64,000 bases of DNA. It comes from an uncultured Lachnospiraceae bacterium. Lineage in GTDB: Bacteria > Bacillota > Clostridia > Lachnospirales > Lachnospiraceae. The notes under the pieces are model-generated. The model was given only the letters and a program-made list of their open reading frames with translations, searched no databases and had not been told where the DNA came from. Of the stretch, positions 33,473-42,740 are shown piece after piece; positions within the stretch are counted from its first letter, which is position 1; every line of letters begins with the position of its first letter. The position numbers and the translations under genes are program-made. The stretch covers positions 11,380 through 75,379 of the forward strand of contig CAJUDY010000013.1 in NCBI GenBank assembly GCA_910584945.1. Direction: 5' to 3'.

Positions 33473-35602
33473 ATGAGGAGTCGGAGAGCGGGAAGACGAA
33501 GGAATAAAAGAGCCGGAAAGGAGAGGGCCTGGAAGATCCTGGCCGCATTGGCAGGGATTGCCGGATTGAGCGCGGGAGCGTTTTTGATCGTGCGCTGGAG
33601 GCAGGAGGCGGCTCTTCCGAAACCTCCGGAGCTCCTTGGCGCCTATATGGCCTGTATTCCGGAGAAAGCCTATGACAGAATGTACGGGATGCTGGATTTG
33701 GAGCAGTCCGGAAATATCAGCCAGGCGGATTTTGTGGCGCGGAATTCGGCCATCTATGAGGGCGTCGAGGCGAAAAATTTTGAGGTCAGGGTTCTGGAGT
33801 ATGAAGAAGAGCGGGGGGTTGTGACCTACGAGACCTCTTTTGACACGGCGGCCGGGCCGGTTTCCTTTGAAAATGAAGCGTATTTTACCAAGGGGGAGGA
33901 GGGATACCGTCTGGCCTGGGGAGACTATCTGATCTTTCCAGGGCTGGAAGCGGGAGACAAGGTGAGGGTGTCCACAGTCATGGCCGAGCGGGGCGAGATC
34001 CTGGATCGAAACGGCAAAGTGCTGGCGGGAAAGGGAACCGCTTCTTCCGTGGGAATTGTTCCCGGGAAGCTTGCGGACCGGGAGACAGCCGTTCAGGCGC
34101 TTTCGGAACTTTTGGAACTGGAACCGGAAGCCATCGAGAAAAAGCTGTCGGCCGGATGGGTCAAGGAGGATTCTTTTGTGCCCGTCAAGACCATTCCAAA
34201 AGTGGACGACATCGAATACCTGATTCCTCTGGAGCCGGATGAGGAGGTGGAGCGGGAAAAGGAGCGGCATGAACAGCTTCTTGAGATCCCCGGAGTGATG
34301 ATCACGGACGCGGAGGTCCGGACCTATCCCTTTGAAGAAGCCGCCGCCCATCTGACCGGCTATGTGCAGAATGTGACGGCAGAGGATCTGGAAGAACACG
34401 CGGGAGAGGGCTATACCGCGAACAGCGTCATCGGCAGAGTCGGTATGGAAGGCCTGTTCGAGAAGGAACTCAAAGGGCAGAACGGCTGCAGAATCTATAT
34501 CGCGGACCCGGAAGGGCAGGAGAAGGAGGAACTGGCAAACCGGGCGGTGGTACACGGACAAGACGTGAGGCTGACCGTCGACGCCTACCTGCAGAAGGCC
34601 CTGTATGAGCAGTTTCAGGAGGATAAGAGCTGCTCAGTGGCCATGAATCCCTCCACCGGAGAGGTGCTTGCCCTGGTCAGCACGCCTTCCTACGACAGCA
34701 ACGACTTTATCCTGGGACTGTCCACCGGGAAGTGGACGGCCCTCAACGAGGATGAAGACCAGCCCTTATACAACCGCTTCCGCCAGGTGTGGTGTCCGGG
34801 CTCTTCCTTTAAGCCGGTGACGGCGGCCATCGGCCTGGATTCCGGGACCATCGACCCGGAGGAGGATTACGGGCAGGAGGGCTTACGCTGGCAGAAGGAT
34901 GCCTCCTGGGGTTCCTATTATGTGACCACGCTCCATACCTATGATCCGGTGATCCTGGAGAACGCCCTGATCTATTCGGATAATATTTATTTTGCAAAAG
35001 CGGCGCTGAAGATCGGTCCCGGGAAGCTGAAGGACGCTCTGCTCCGGCTGGGATTCGGGGAGGAAGTGCCCTTTGAGATCCGTATGCAGAAGTCCTCCTA
35101 CTCCAACACGGAGGAGATCGGGACGGAGATTCAGCTGGCGGACAGCGGCTACGGGCAGGGCCAGATTCTGGTGAATCCCCTGCATCTGGCCTGTATCTAC
35201 ACAGCCTTTGGCAACGGGGGCAGCGTGGTAAAGCCAACCCTGGTCTATCAGGAGGAAGGGGCGGTTTCCTGCTGGCTCCCCGGGGCCTTCTCTGAGGAGA
35301 CTGCCGACCGGGTGCTGGAGGGCCTCAAAAAAGTGGTCAACGATCCCCACGGCACCGGTTACGGGGCTCATCTTGACGCCCTGACTCTGGCGGGAAAGAC
35401 CGGGACGGCGGAGATCAAAGACTCTAAGGAGGATACTTCCGGCACGGAGCTTGGGTGGTTCGCGGTGTTTTCTGCGGAGCCGACCGAGCGTCCGCTTCTG
35501 ATCGTCAGTATGGTGGAGGACGTCAAAGACCGGGGCGGAAGCGGCTATGTAGTGAAAAAAGACCGGGAAGTGCTGGCGGACTGGTTTGCCGGAAATGACT
35601 GA
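33473..35602 (+). CDS. Class B penicillin-binding protein with MecA_N-type domain
   Basis: The 709-residue protein starts at ATG 33473 after GGAGGTG. It has a very basic cytoplasmic tail, one membrane helix (about residues 20-40), an NTF2-like MecA_N domain (about 45-160), a PBP dimerisation domain and a transpeptidase domain. Active-site motifs are SSFK with Ser444, SDN at 502-504 and KTGT at 642-645. It cross-links peptidoglycan on the outer face of the membrane. The MecA_N class includes low-affinity PBPs such as PBP2a and Pbp5 as well as ordinary ones such as B. subtilis PbpC, so resistance cannot be inferred. It diverges from the cotJ genes and is followed by a deacetylase. Confidence 0.92.
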   Translation: MRSRRAGRRRNKRAGKERAWKILAALAGIAGLSAGAFLIVRWRQEAALPKPPELLGAYMACIPEKAYDRMYGMLDLEQSGNISQADFVARNSAIYEGVEAKNFEVRVLEYEEERGVVTYETSFDTAAGPVSFENEAYFTKGEEGYRLAWGDYLIFPGLEAGDKVRVSTVMAERGEILDRNGKVLAGKGTASSVGIVPGKLADRETAVQALSELLELEPEAIEKKLSAGWVKEDSFVPVKTIPKVDDIEYLIPLEPDEEVEREKERHEQLLEIPGVMITDAEVRTYPFEEAAAHLTGYVQNVTAEDLEEHAGEGYTANSVIGRVGMEGLFEKELKGQNGCRIYIADPEGQEKEELANRAVVHGQDVRLTVDAYLQKALYEQFQEDKSCSVAMNPSTGEVLALVSTPSYDSNDFILGLSTGKWTALNEDEDQPLYNRFRQVWCPGSSFKPVTAAIGLDSGTIDPEEDYGQEGLRWQKDASWGSYYVTTLHTYDPVILENALIYSDNIYFAKAALKIGPGKLKDALLRLGFGEEVPFEIRMQKSSYSNTEEIGTEIQLADSGYGQGQILVNPLHLACIYTAFGNGGSVVKPTLVYQEEGAVSCWLPGAFSEETADRVLEGLKKVVNDPHGTGYGAHLDALTLAGKTGTAEIKDSKEDTSGTELGWFAVFSAEPTERPLLIVSMVEDVKDRGGSGYVVKKDREVLADWFAGND

Positions 35603-35699
35603 CCGTCAGCATGCAAGTTTGATGCAGTTCCGGGTTATACTATAAAGGAAGGACAGCAAAAAAGATCAGAAAGCGCTGTCGGAATGAGGTGGTTTAGAT

Positions 35700-36692
35700 A
35701 TGAAGCATAAAAAAAGAATCCAGAGACTGACCGGGCTTCTGGCCCTTGCGCTGGCGCTTATGCTGGCGGGATGCGAAGGTTCCTCTGTGCAGGATACCGA
35801 GGAACTTCCCCAGGAAGATACCGGGGTGGAGGCGGGGACACTGCCCTCCGAAGTAGGGACCGAAGAGCAGGAGACGTCGCCGGAGGAAACAGAACCAGAG
35901 AAAGCGCCGGAGGAGACGGAGGCAGAGGAAGCCGACCAGGAAGAAGGACCGGAACAGGAGGCGGAGAAGAAGCAGCCGCCGGAAGGGTGGGAGCTGACGC
36001 TTGCGTCCGAGGACTGGGGCCTGTCCTTCGGAGAGTCCGGAACCCAGCCGGTGGGCAACGCTTCGGCGGAGGACCTGGCCTGGTATGACGCCTATTTTGT
36101 GGGGGATGACAGCGAGAAGGTGCTGTACCTCACCTTTGACTGCGGTTATGAGAACGGGAATACAGAGCCGATTTTGGACGCGCTGAAAAAACATGACGCG
36201 AAGGGCACTTTTTTCGTGGTGGGACATTTCCTGGAGACGGCGCCGGAGATGGCAAAGCGCATGGTGGAAGAAGGACATGCGGTGGGAAACCACACCTATC
36301 ATCATCTGGACATGCCTACGATCTCGGATCAGGAGACTTTCCGGAAGGAGATGGACGACGTGGCCAATCTGTTCCAGGAGATCACAGGGGAGGAACTTTC
36401 TCCCTACTATCGTCCGCCCCAGGGCAAATGCAATGTATCCAACTTAAAGATGGCCCAGGAGCTTGGCTACTGCACGATCTTCTGGAGCCTGGCTCATGTG
36501 GACTGGAATCAGGACAATCAGCCCAGCCATCAGGAGGCCCTGGATAAGCTGACCTCCAGAGTCCATCCCGGGGCCATTGTGCTTTTGCACAATACTTCCA
36601 AAACCAACGGAGAGATTCTGGACGAGCTTCTGACCAAATGGGAAGAGATGGGTTATACGTTCCGTCCCCTTTCCGATCTGACCGGAAAGTAG
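35700..36692 (+). CDS. Polysaccharide deacetylase lipoprotein (PdaA-like)
   Basis: The 330-residue protein has a lipoprotein signal ending LAGC (Cys25), then about 75 residues rich in Glu, Pro and Thr, then a NodB domain from about residue 140. Motifs are LTFDCGYENGNTEPIL (the catalytic Asp is D of TFD), GNHTYHHLDM with the metal histidines, and YYRPPQGKCN. The GYENG signature is that of PdaA, the delta-lactam deacetylase of spore cortex, though PdaA is usually not a lipoprotein with an acidic linker. It follows the PBP gene by 97 bases, with its own promoter-like TTGATG-N16-TATAAA at about 35619. Confidence 0.87.
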   Translation: MKHKKRIQRLTGLLALALALMLAGCEGSSVQDTEELPQEDTGVEAGTLPSEVGTEEQETSPEETEPEKAPEETEAEEADQEEGPEQEAEKKQPPEGWELTLASEDWGLSFGESGTQPVGNASAEDLAWYDAYFVGDDSEKVLYLTFDCGYENGNTEPILDALKKHDAKGTFFVVGHFLETAPEMAKRMVEEGHAVGNHTYHHLDMPTISDQETFRKEMDDVANLFQEITGEELSPYYRPPQGKCNVSNLKMAQELGYCTIFWSLAHVDWNQDNQPSHQEALDKLTSRVHPGAIVLLHNTSKTNGEILDELLTKWEEMGYTFRPLSDLTGK

Positions 36693-36700
36693 AAGGAGTT

Positions 36701-36740
36701 CGGCGCTGTGAACGGCTTTTGGGCCGTAAACAGCGCTGGT
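36701..36740. terminator. Hairpin between convergent deacetylase and fruR genes
   Basis: GGCGCTGT...ACAGCGCT encloses an inner AACGGC/GCCGT stem. The T-run is weak on both sides, so its termination strength is unclear. Confidence 0.5.
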
Positions 36741-37487
36741 TTAGTCTGCGATGGTCAGGTTTGGCAGATTTCGGTAACTTTCATCCGGTATCCGGTCCGT
36801 GATCACCCGGGCGCTGTCAAACTCTCCAAAACAGACCGGAGTGGTCTGATGGAATTTACTGTGGTCGCACAGGACGTAAGGCGCCCGGCAGTGCTTCATG
36901 GCGCATTCTTTGATCATAGCTTCATTGATGTCCGGAGTGGTAAATCCGAACTGACGGCTGACGGCGTTGGCGCCGAAAAAGCCTTTGGTGAAATGATATT
37001 TTTGAAGAGTTACAAAAGCTTCGTTGCCTACGATGGCCTCGGTGGAATTCTTCAGTTCGCCGCCGATTAAGATGACCCGGAACCCGTGCTCTGCAAGCTT
37101 CAGGGCATGGGATACGGCGTTGGTCACAAAGGAGGCTTTATATTCGATCAGATAGGGAATCAGGCTTCCAGTGGTGGTTCCGGCGTCCAGATAGATAAAG
37201 TCGTCCGGGGCCACCAGAGTGGCGGCGTATCTGCCAATGCGCATCTTTTCCTCCCGGTGCAGTTCCATGCGCAGCGCCACCTTTTCTTCCCGAGTGCTGA
37301 GGCTCTTTTCTTTTTGCACCGCTCCTCCGAATACCTTGGTCAGCATTCCTCTTTGATCCAGGACGTTCAGATCCCGCCGGATCGTGGATTCAGACGCCTG
37401 AAAGCGTTCCGTCAGTTCCTGAACCGTCACACTTCCCTGTTGGCCCAACAGGGCTAATATCTCTTCCTGTCTCTTTTCTGTCAGCAT
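36741..37487 (-). CDS. fruR: DeoR-family regulator of the fructose genes
   Basis: The 248-residue protein has the DeoR helix-turn-helix (MLTEKRQEEILALLGQQGSVTVQELTERF, ASESTIRRDLNVL) and the DeoRC domain (LDAGTTTGSLIPYL, FVTNAVSHALKLAEHG, GFTTPDINEAM). Family members of this length next to fruK-fruA are FruR repressors that respond to fructose-1-phosphate. Here the regulator is separated from fruA by an oppositely oriented gene, which is unusual. A likely target is the region upstream of fruK at 42572-42620. Confidence 0.85.
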   Translation of the reverse strand: MLTEKRQEEILALLGQQGSVTVQELTERFQASESTIRRDLNVLDQRGMLTKVFGGAVQKEKSLSTREEKVALRMELHREEKMRIGRYAATLVAPDDFIYLDAGTTTGSLIPYLIEYKASFVTNAVSHALKLAEHGFRVILIGGELKNSTEAIVGNEAFVTLQKYHFTKGFFGANAVSRQFGFTTPDINEAMIKECAMKHCRAPYVLCDHSKFHQTTPVCFGEFDSARVITDRIPDESYRNLPNLTIAD

Positions 37488-37644
37488 AATTTCTGCCAGG
37501 ATTCCCTGGCGTCCCTCCTTACGGATTCATGATTTCCCTTCTATTTTAATCGGTATTTTCCGGCTTGACAATCCTAATTTCTTTTTTACATTGAAACATG
37601 AGAAAAAAGATGGTACATTGAAGAAAAAAGATCGGAGGAGATCA

Positions 37645-39597
37645 ATGGAGGAACAAGACAGAATCAAAGGCCGGCCTTCCCGGCTCCGCTTTCCGGATGG
37701 CCCGGTAGCAGAAAAAGAAGAGAATCTTTACTACATTGATCCAAGGCTTCTCGCCTGGGTAAAGAACAATGTGGAAGGCTGTCCGCAGACGCTGGAAGAA
37801 TTTGCGAAGATTACCCGGCTGGACCGCTGGCAGGTCAATCGTTCCAAAAGTACGACGGGCTATGGGACGCCGTCCTGGCTGGTGACAAAACGGGGAGATT
37901 TTTCTATCATCGGCGAGATGAAAGAGCTTTTGTATCTCCGCCTGCAGGAGATTGAGATTGAAGATTTTTCATTCCTGCGAAAATGCAGAAAACTTCAGAG
38001 GCTGTATCTGCAGCATACCAATTTTGCCGATTGCAGTTTGCTGGAGGAACTGACCGACTTGAGAAAGGTGTATCTGCCTCCCCGCAGTCAGCTGATCCAT
38101 ACGGAGGTTCTGGAGCGTCTTTCAAAAAAAGCAGAGCCAATAGAGATTCAGGCGCCGGAGCCTTTCTATAAGGATGAAGATTTTCAGAACTGTAAAATTG
38201 TGGACGGAGCAGAAGCGGCGCTCTCTTATCAGGGGAACCGGACGGTGCGGTGCGTTTCTGTGGACTTTGCGGGAAAAAAACCTTCCGCCTGGCGCGGGTT
38301 TGCCCATGGGGATGAGGACTGTTGGGGAGACTTGAGTGAGGAAGTCCGGGAAAAGATGATCGAACAGCTTGCCGAAGCGGTTCGTCATGAAAAGGTTCAC
38401 AGCCTGTTTTTGTCTTTAGAGCCCTGGGGAGAGGGGCATTATCTGGGCGGAGAATTTGCCGGCGGCTGGGCGGCGCTCTTTTATGACGACAACGATCAGG
38501 GAGTCAGTTATTCGGTCTATAATGCAGATTATGATACGGTGGAGATTCTGGCTCCGGTAGAGATCGGGGGACAGTCTCCAGTCCCGAAGATGATGGCTCT
38601 GGAAGATCTGGAGCTGGCAGCCAGGATCGTGAGCCATTTCCTGCGGACAGGACAGCTCTGTCCGGGTACCAAGTGGGTAAAAGACGGGGAGGAAGAAGAA
38701 AAACAGCCGGATTCGCTGGAAGCTCCGGCAGAAATCATCTGCATCGGACAGGCGCTTATAGACTGTATCATCCGGGGCAGGGAACCTTACAAGGAAAACG
38801 TGGACTGCGCGGAAGAGATCCTGCTAAATACCGGAGGCGATGCGTTAAACGAAGCCTGCGTTCTGGAAAAGCTTGGCCATCACGCAAAGCTGATCTGCGG
38901 GCTGGGACTGGATCTGGCCGGAGAGCTTGTGCTTAAGAAGGCCGGGAGCAGCGGAGTGGACGTGTCGGAGGTGACCCGGTCGGAACGTCTTACGACTCCC
39001 ATTGCCAGTCTTACGGTGGGCAAGGACGGGAGCCGGACGTCCTGCAACAGCCGGGCTACGATGCTGACCGGATTTCTCCCCGAGTTAAAAGAGTTAAAGG
39101 GCGTCAAAGTGGTCTCTCTTGCCAGTCTGTTCCGGGCGCCTCTGGATCAGAAGGACACGATCATCCGTTTGATCAGGCAGGCGAAGATGGCGGGCGCGGT
39201 GGTCTGCGCGGATACCAAGATTCCGACTTTCCGAAGTCTTTCTCTTGAAGATCTGGAGGAGGTTCTGCCCCTCATCGACTATTTCTTTCCCAATGAAAAA
39301 GAGGCGGAATACATGACCGGGGAGACCGACGAACGGAAGATGGCGGAAGCGCTTCGAAAAACCGGAATCCGGAATGTGATCGTAAAGACCGGGGAGAAGG
39401 GCTGCATGGTATGCGGGGAGAAGGAAGCGTTTCATATGCCTGCGATGGAAGTCCGTGCGGTGGACTCCACCGGGGCGGGGGATAGCTTCGTAGCAGGATT
39501 TATCTCCGGCATTCTGGCAGGCGATTCGCTGAGAGACTGTTGTAAAAGAGGGATCGCCTGTGCGGCGGAATGCGTACAGCGGATGGGCGCTGTATAG
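37645..39597 (+). CDS. Three-part fusion: LRR-like region, immunity-like domain, PfkB sugar kinase
   Basis: The protein has 650 residues from ATG 37645 (after GGAGGAG). Residues about 75-165 contain leucine-rich-repeat-like units (LLYLRLQEIEIEDFSFL, LQRLYLQHTNFADCSLLEELTDLRKVYLP). Residues about 200-350 have GGWAALFYDDNDQGVSYSV and ALEDLELAARIVSHFLRTG, reminiscent of Imm1-type immunity or SUKH-like domains. From about residue 360 a complete PfkB kinase follows, with NTGGDALNEACVLEKLG, FFPNEKEAEYMTG and the catalytic DSTGAGDSFVAGF. The kinase would phosphorylate a sugar or nucleoside. Substrate and the role of the N-terminal parts are unknown. It sits opposite to and between fruR and fruA. Confidence 0.8.
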   Translation: MEEQDRIKGRPSRLRFPDGPVAEKEENLYYIDPRLLAWVKNNVEGCPQTLEEFAKITRLDRWQVNRSKSTTGYGTPSWLVTKRGDFSIIGEMKELLYLRLQEIEIEDFSFLRKCRKLQRLYLQHTNFADCSLLEELTDLRKVYLPPRSQLIHTEVLERLSKKAEPIEIQAPEPFYKDEDFQNCKIVDGAEAALSYQGNRTVRCVSVDFAGKKPSAWRGFAHGDEDCWGDLSEEVREKMIEQLAEAVRHEKVHSLFLSLEPWGEGHYLGGEFAGGWAALFYDDNDQGVSYSVYNADYDTVEILAPVEIGGQSPVPKMMALEDLELAARIVSHFLRTGQLCPGTKWVKDGEEEEKQPDSLEAPAEIICIGQALIDCIIRGREPYKENVDCAEEILLNTGGDALNEACVLEKLGHHAKLICGLGLDLAGELVLKKAGSSGVDVSEVTRSERLTTPIASLTVGKDGSRTSCNSRATMLTGFLPELKELKGVKVVSLASLFRAPLDQKDTIIRLIRQAKMAGAVVCADTKIPTFRSLSLEDLEEVLPLIDYFFPNEKEAEYMTGETDERKMAEALRKTGIRNVIVKTGEKGCMVCGEKEAFHMPAMEVRAVDSTGAGDSFVAGFISGILAGDSLRDCCKRGIACAAECVQRMGAV

Positions 39598-39614
39598 CAA
39601 CAAGGATCAGGAAG

Positions 39615-39656
39615 AAAGACCGAAGCCAGGAAGAGAAAGGCTTCGGTCGTTTTTTC
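39615..39656. terminator. Bidirectional terminator between the PfkB fusion and fruA
   Basis: GACCGAAGCC pairs with GGCTTCGGTC over 10 bp around AGGAAGAGAAA. A T-run follows on the plus strand; the minus strand has a weaker TTTCTTCC tail after fruA. Confidence 0.85.
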
Positions 39657-39659
39657 TGT

Positions 39660-41576
39660 CTATGCGTTTGCGTTCTTTTTCAGAAGGCCCAGAAGCAGAG
39701 CGCCCGCGACGGTTCCCACGATGAGAGCCGCCAGATACATCACCGCGTTGCCCACCACCGGGACCACGAAGATTCCGCCGTGAGGCGCCATCAGAGTGCA
39801 TCCAAAGGCCATGGAGAGCGCGCCTGCGATGGCGGAGCCCACCATACAGGAGGGAAGCACATGGAGTGGATCGGACGCCGCGAAGGGGATCGCTCCCTCG
39901 GTGATGAAGGCAAGACCCATGATAAAGTTCACCGGGCCGGACTCCCGCTCTTCTTTGGTGAATTTGTTCTTGAACAGCAAGGTTGCAAGGGCGATGGCGC
40001 AGGGCGGAACCATACCGCCGATCATGACTGCCGCCATAATGTGATAGTTGCCGGCTGCGATGGAAGCAGTGCCGAAGACGTAAGCCGCTTTGTTGAAGGG
40101 GCCGCCCATGTCGATGGCCATCATGCCTGCCACGACGATGCCCAGAAGAATCCGGCTGGAGCCGCCCATATTGGTCAGGGCTGTATTGAGAGCCGTGTTC
40201 AGAGCGCCAATGGGGGGCTCTACCAGGAACTGCATGATCAATCCCATAAGAAGAATTCCGCACAGGGGGTATAAAAGTACCGGCGCGATCTTCTCGATGG
40301 CCTGGGGAAGTTTGGAAAAGACTTTGATCAGGAACAGGATCAGGTAGCCGGCGATAAAGCCCGCGACCAGTGCGCCCAGGAAGCCGGATTTGCCGGCGGA
40401 AGCCATCATACCACCCACAAAGCCCACGGCCAGTCCGGGACGGTCTGCGATGCTCATGGCGATGAAGCCTGCCAGAATCGGAAGCATGAAGCCGAATGCC
40501 ACATCGCCGATGCCTTTTAACGTCGCAGCGGCCGGCGTGATGGTTCCGAAAGCGGATCTTGCTTCATCGGAGAGGGCGTTCACATCCACACAGAGACCGT
40601 CGATCAGGAAGGCCAAGGCGATGAGGATACCACCGCCTACCACGAAGGGAAGCATGTGGGAGACCCCGTTCATAAGCTGCATATAGAGCTTGTGCCCGAT
40701 GCTGCCGGAAGCGCTGCCGGGATTGGAGGCAGCGGAAGGATTCCCCGCCTGATACACCGGCACGTCCCCGCTCATGGCCCGGGCCACCAGCTGATCCGCC
40801 TTGCTGATGCCGTCGGACACCTGGCATTCAATGAGCTTCTTCCCGTGAAAACGGTCCATGGGCACCTTGGCGTCGGCTGCCACGATGATGCAGTCGGCAT
40901 CCCGGATCTCCTGGTCCGTCAGCACATTTTTAGCGCCGCCGGAGCCTCTGGTCTCCACTTTGATAAAGCAGCCCGCCGCTCTGGCCGCCTTTTCCAGTCC
41001 TTCCGCCGCCATGTAGGTGTGCGCGATGCCGGTGGGACAGGAGGTGACCGCCAGGATCTTGAACGCACCCTCGGCTGCCTGGGTGTTCTGGGCTGCCAGC
41101 TGATCGTTGAGATCCGGTTTTTCCGCGTCGGCTTCGTCCACGATCTTTAAAAACTCTTCCACAGTGGAGGCGTTTTTTAAGTTCGCGGAGAAGTTTTCGT
41201 CCATCAGGAGCATGGAGAGCTTGCTCAGCACATCGAGATGCACGTTGTCCTCGGTATTGGGCGCGGCGATCAGGAAGATCAGGTTGACCGGTTCTCCGTC
41301 CAGAGAGTCAAAGTCCACGCCGTCCTTTACCACCATGGCCGCCAGTCCCGGACGGTCGACAAAGGCGCCTTTTCCGTGGGGGATCGCGATTCCCTCACCG
41401 ATACCGGTGGTGCTTTCTTCTTCTCTGCGGTAAACCTCCTGGCGGTAAGCCTCCCGGTCGTTGATCTTTCCGCTTTTGATCATCAGGTCCACCATCTGGT
41501 CCAGGGCTTCCTGTTTGGAGGAGGGGGCTCCCGAGAGGGAGACGCTTCTTTGATCCAGTAAATCTGTGATTCTCAT
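39660..41576 (-). CDS. fruA: PTS system fructose-specific EIIABC
   Basis: The 638-residue protein has three domains. EIIA (residues 1-150) carries the phosphohistidine His67 in IAIPHGK. EIIB (about 172-270) has the phosphocysteine Cys180 in VTSCPTGIAHTYMAAE. EIIC (about 290-635) is the membrane channel with MLPFVVGGGILIALAFL and APHGGIFV. It imports fructose as fructose-1-phosphate. It is the second gene after fruK, 41 bases downstream, with AAAGGAA as ribosome binding site. Confidence 0.96.
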   Translation of the reverse strand: MRITDLLDQRSVSLSGAPSSKQEALDQMVDLMIKSGKINDREAYRQEVYRREEESTTGIGEGIAIPHGKGAFVDRPGLAAMVVKDGVDFDSLDGEPVNLIFLIAAPNTEDNVHLDVLSKLSMLLMDENFSANLKNASTVEEFLKIVDEADAEKPDLNDQLAAQNTQAAEGAFKILAVTSCPTGIAHTYMAAEGLEKAARAAGCFIKVETRGSGGAKNVLTDQEIRDADCIIVAADAKVPMDRFHGKKLIECQVSDGISKADQLVARAMSGDVPVYQAGNPSAASNPGSASGSIGHKLYMQLMNGVSHMLPFVVGGGILIALAFLIDGLCVDVNALSDEARSAFGTITPAAATLKGIGDVAFGFMLPILAGFIAMSIADRPGLAVGFVGGMMASAGKSGFLGALVAGFIAGYLILFLIKVFSKLPQAIEKIAPVLLYPLCGILLMGLIMQFLVEPPIGALNTALNTALTNMGGSSRILLGIVVAGMMAIDMGGPFNKAAYVFGTASIAAGNYHIMAAVMIGGMVPPCAIALATLLFKNKFTKEERESGPVNFIMGLAFITEGAIPFAASDPLHVLPSCMVGSAIAGALSMAFGCTLMAPHGGIFVVPVVGNAVMYLAALIVGTVAGALLLGLLKKNANA

Positions 41577-41617
41577 AATGATTCGTTCCTTTCTTTATGT
41601 ATTGAAATAATCGATGC

Positions 41618-42526
41618 TTAGCGTGCGATGGATTGATAAACTTGTTCGATCTCTTCTCTGGTTGCCAGAAGGTCGGAGAAGGCGCTTGCGCTGCCGGCGG
41701 AGACGCCCATGCGGAAGGCGTGGAGGAAATCCTGCTTCTGCGTCCAGCCAGCCACAAAGCCTGCCACCATGGAATCTCCCGCGCCCACTGCGTTGACGAG
41801 GACGCCCTTTGGCGCCGGCTGCATGTGGACTTCCCCGTTCTCCGCCGCCAGGACGGCTCCCTGTCCGGCCATGGACACCAGTACGTTCCGGGCGCCCTTC
41901 TCTTGGAGCTTTTTCGCGTAGGGGATGACGTCCTCCCGGGTGGTCAGCGTGACTCCGAAGATCTCTCCCAGTTCATGGTTGTTGGGTTTGATCAGGAAGG
42001 GGCGGTACTTCAGCACATTCAGGAGAAGATCCTTGGTGGCGTCTACCACGAACTGAATCCCGCGTCCGGAGAGGGCGGCCAGGATATCCCGGTAGATGGA
42101 ATCCGGCATGCTTGTCGGAATGCTGCCCGCCAGGATGAGGGTATCCCCTTCGCCCAGCCGGTCAAGCTTCGCCATCAGTTGGTCGACGGCCTCTTGGCTA
42201 ATCACCGGGCCCTTGCCGTTGATCTCTGTTCCGTCAAAATCCTTCATTTTAATGTTGATGCGGGAGCATCCTTCTTCCAGGGTGATGAAGTCGCAGTGAA
42301 AACCGATGGCTTTCATCTTTCGGAGCAGTTCCTCCCCCGTGAAGCCTGCCGCGAATCCCAGAGCCACATTTTCGATGCCCAGGTTCTGAAGTACGGTGGA
42401 GACGTTGATGCCTTTGCCGCCCGGAAGCATCTGTTCTGCGCGGGTGCGGTTGGTCTTTCCCAGTTGAAAATCCTCCACAGATACGATGTAATCCAGAGAA
42501 GGATTAAAAGTTACGGTGTAGATCAT
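41618..42526 (-). CDS. fruK: 1-phosphofructokinase
   Basis: The 302-residue PfkB-family kinase starts MIYTVTFNPSLDYIV, with GGKGINVSTVLQNLG early and the catalytic VNAVGAGDSMVAGF near the C-terminus. It converts fructose-1-phosphate from FruA into fructose-1,6-bisphosphate, the substrate of Fba encoded at 61904. The ATG at 42526 is chosen by family alignment and the AAAGGGGAAG ribosome binding site; a longer frame to 42616 runs through the promoter. Confidence 0.96.
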   Translation of the reverse strand: MIYTVTFNPSLDYIVSVEDFQLGKTNRTRAEQMLPGGKGINVSTVLQNLGIENVALGFAAGFTGEELLRKMKAIGFHCDFITLEEGCSRINIKMKDFDGTEINGKGPVISQEAVDQLMAKLDRLGEGDTLILAGSIPTSMPDSIYRDILAALSGRGIQFVVDATKDLLLNVLKYRPFLIKPNNHELGEIFGVTLTTREDVIPYAKKLQEKGARNVLVSMAGQGAVLAAENGEVHMQPAPKGVLVNAVGAGDSMVAGFVAGWTQKQDFLHAFRMGVSAGSASAFSDLLATREEIEQVYQSIAR

Positions 42527-42571
42527 AGATTTCTTCCCCTTTCTATGTTGTCCGTTCTTGATGTTGAACCT

Positions 42572-42600
42572 ATTATATAACCAAATTCGGTCAAAGTCAA
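42572..42600 (-). promoter_or_regulatory. Promoter of fruK-fruA
   Basis: On the minus strand TTGACT (42600-42595), a 17-base spacer and TATAAT (42577-42572). The -35 region contains a TTGATTGACTTTGACCG direct repeat of TTGA(C/T)T, and TTTGTTAAATATT and more TTGA motifs lie just upstream (42601-42670), candidates for FruR binding. Confidence 0.75.
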
Positions 42601-42685
42601 TCAAACTAATGCACAAAAATCTGGATCAAAATTTGTTAAATATTCACAAACATTCAAAATCAGTCAATCTAAGCCACCAATGAAG

Positions 42686-42717
42686 ACAAAAAAACAGGGA
42701 GCGTAAGAGCTCCCTGT
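42686..42717 (-). terminator. Terminator of hsp20
   Basis: On the minus strand ACAGGGAGC pairs with GCTCCCTGT around TCTTAC, followed by TTTTTTTG. Confidence 0.88.
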
Positions 42718-42740
42718 AAAAAGAGAATAACGTACAAAGA

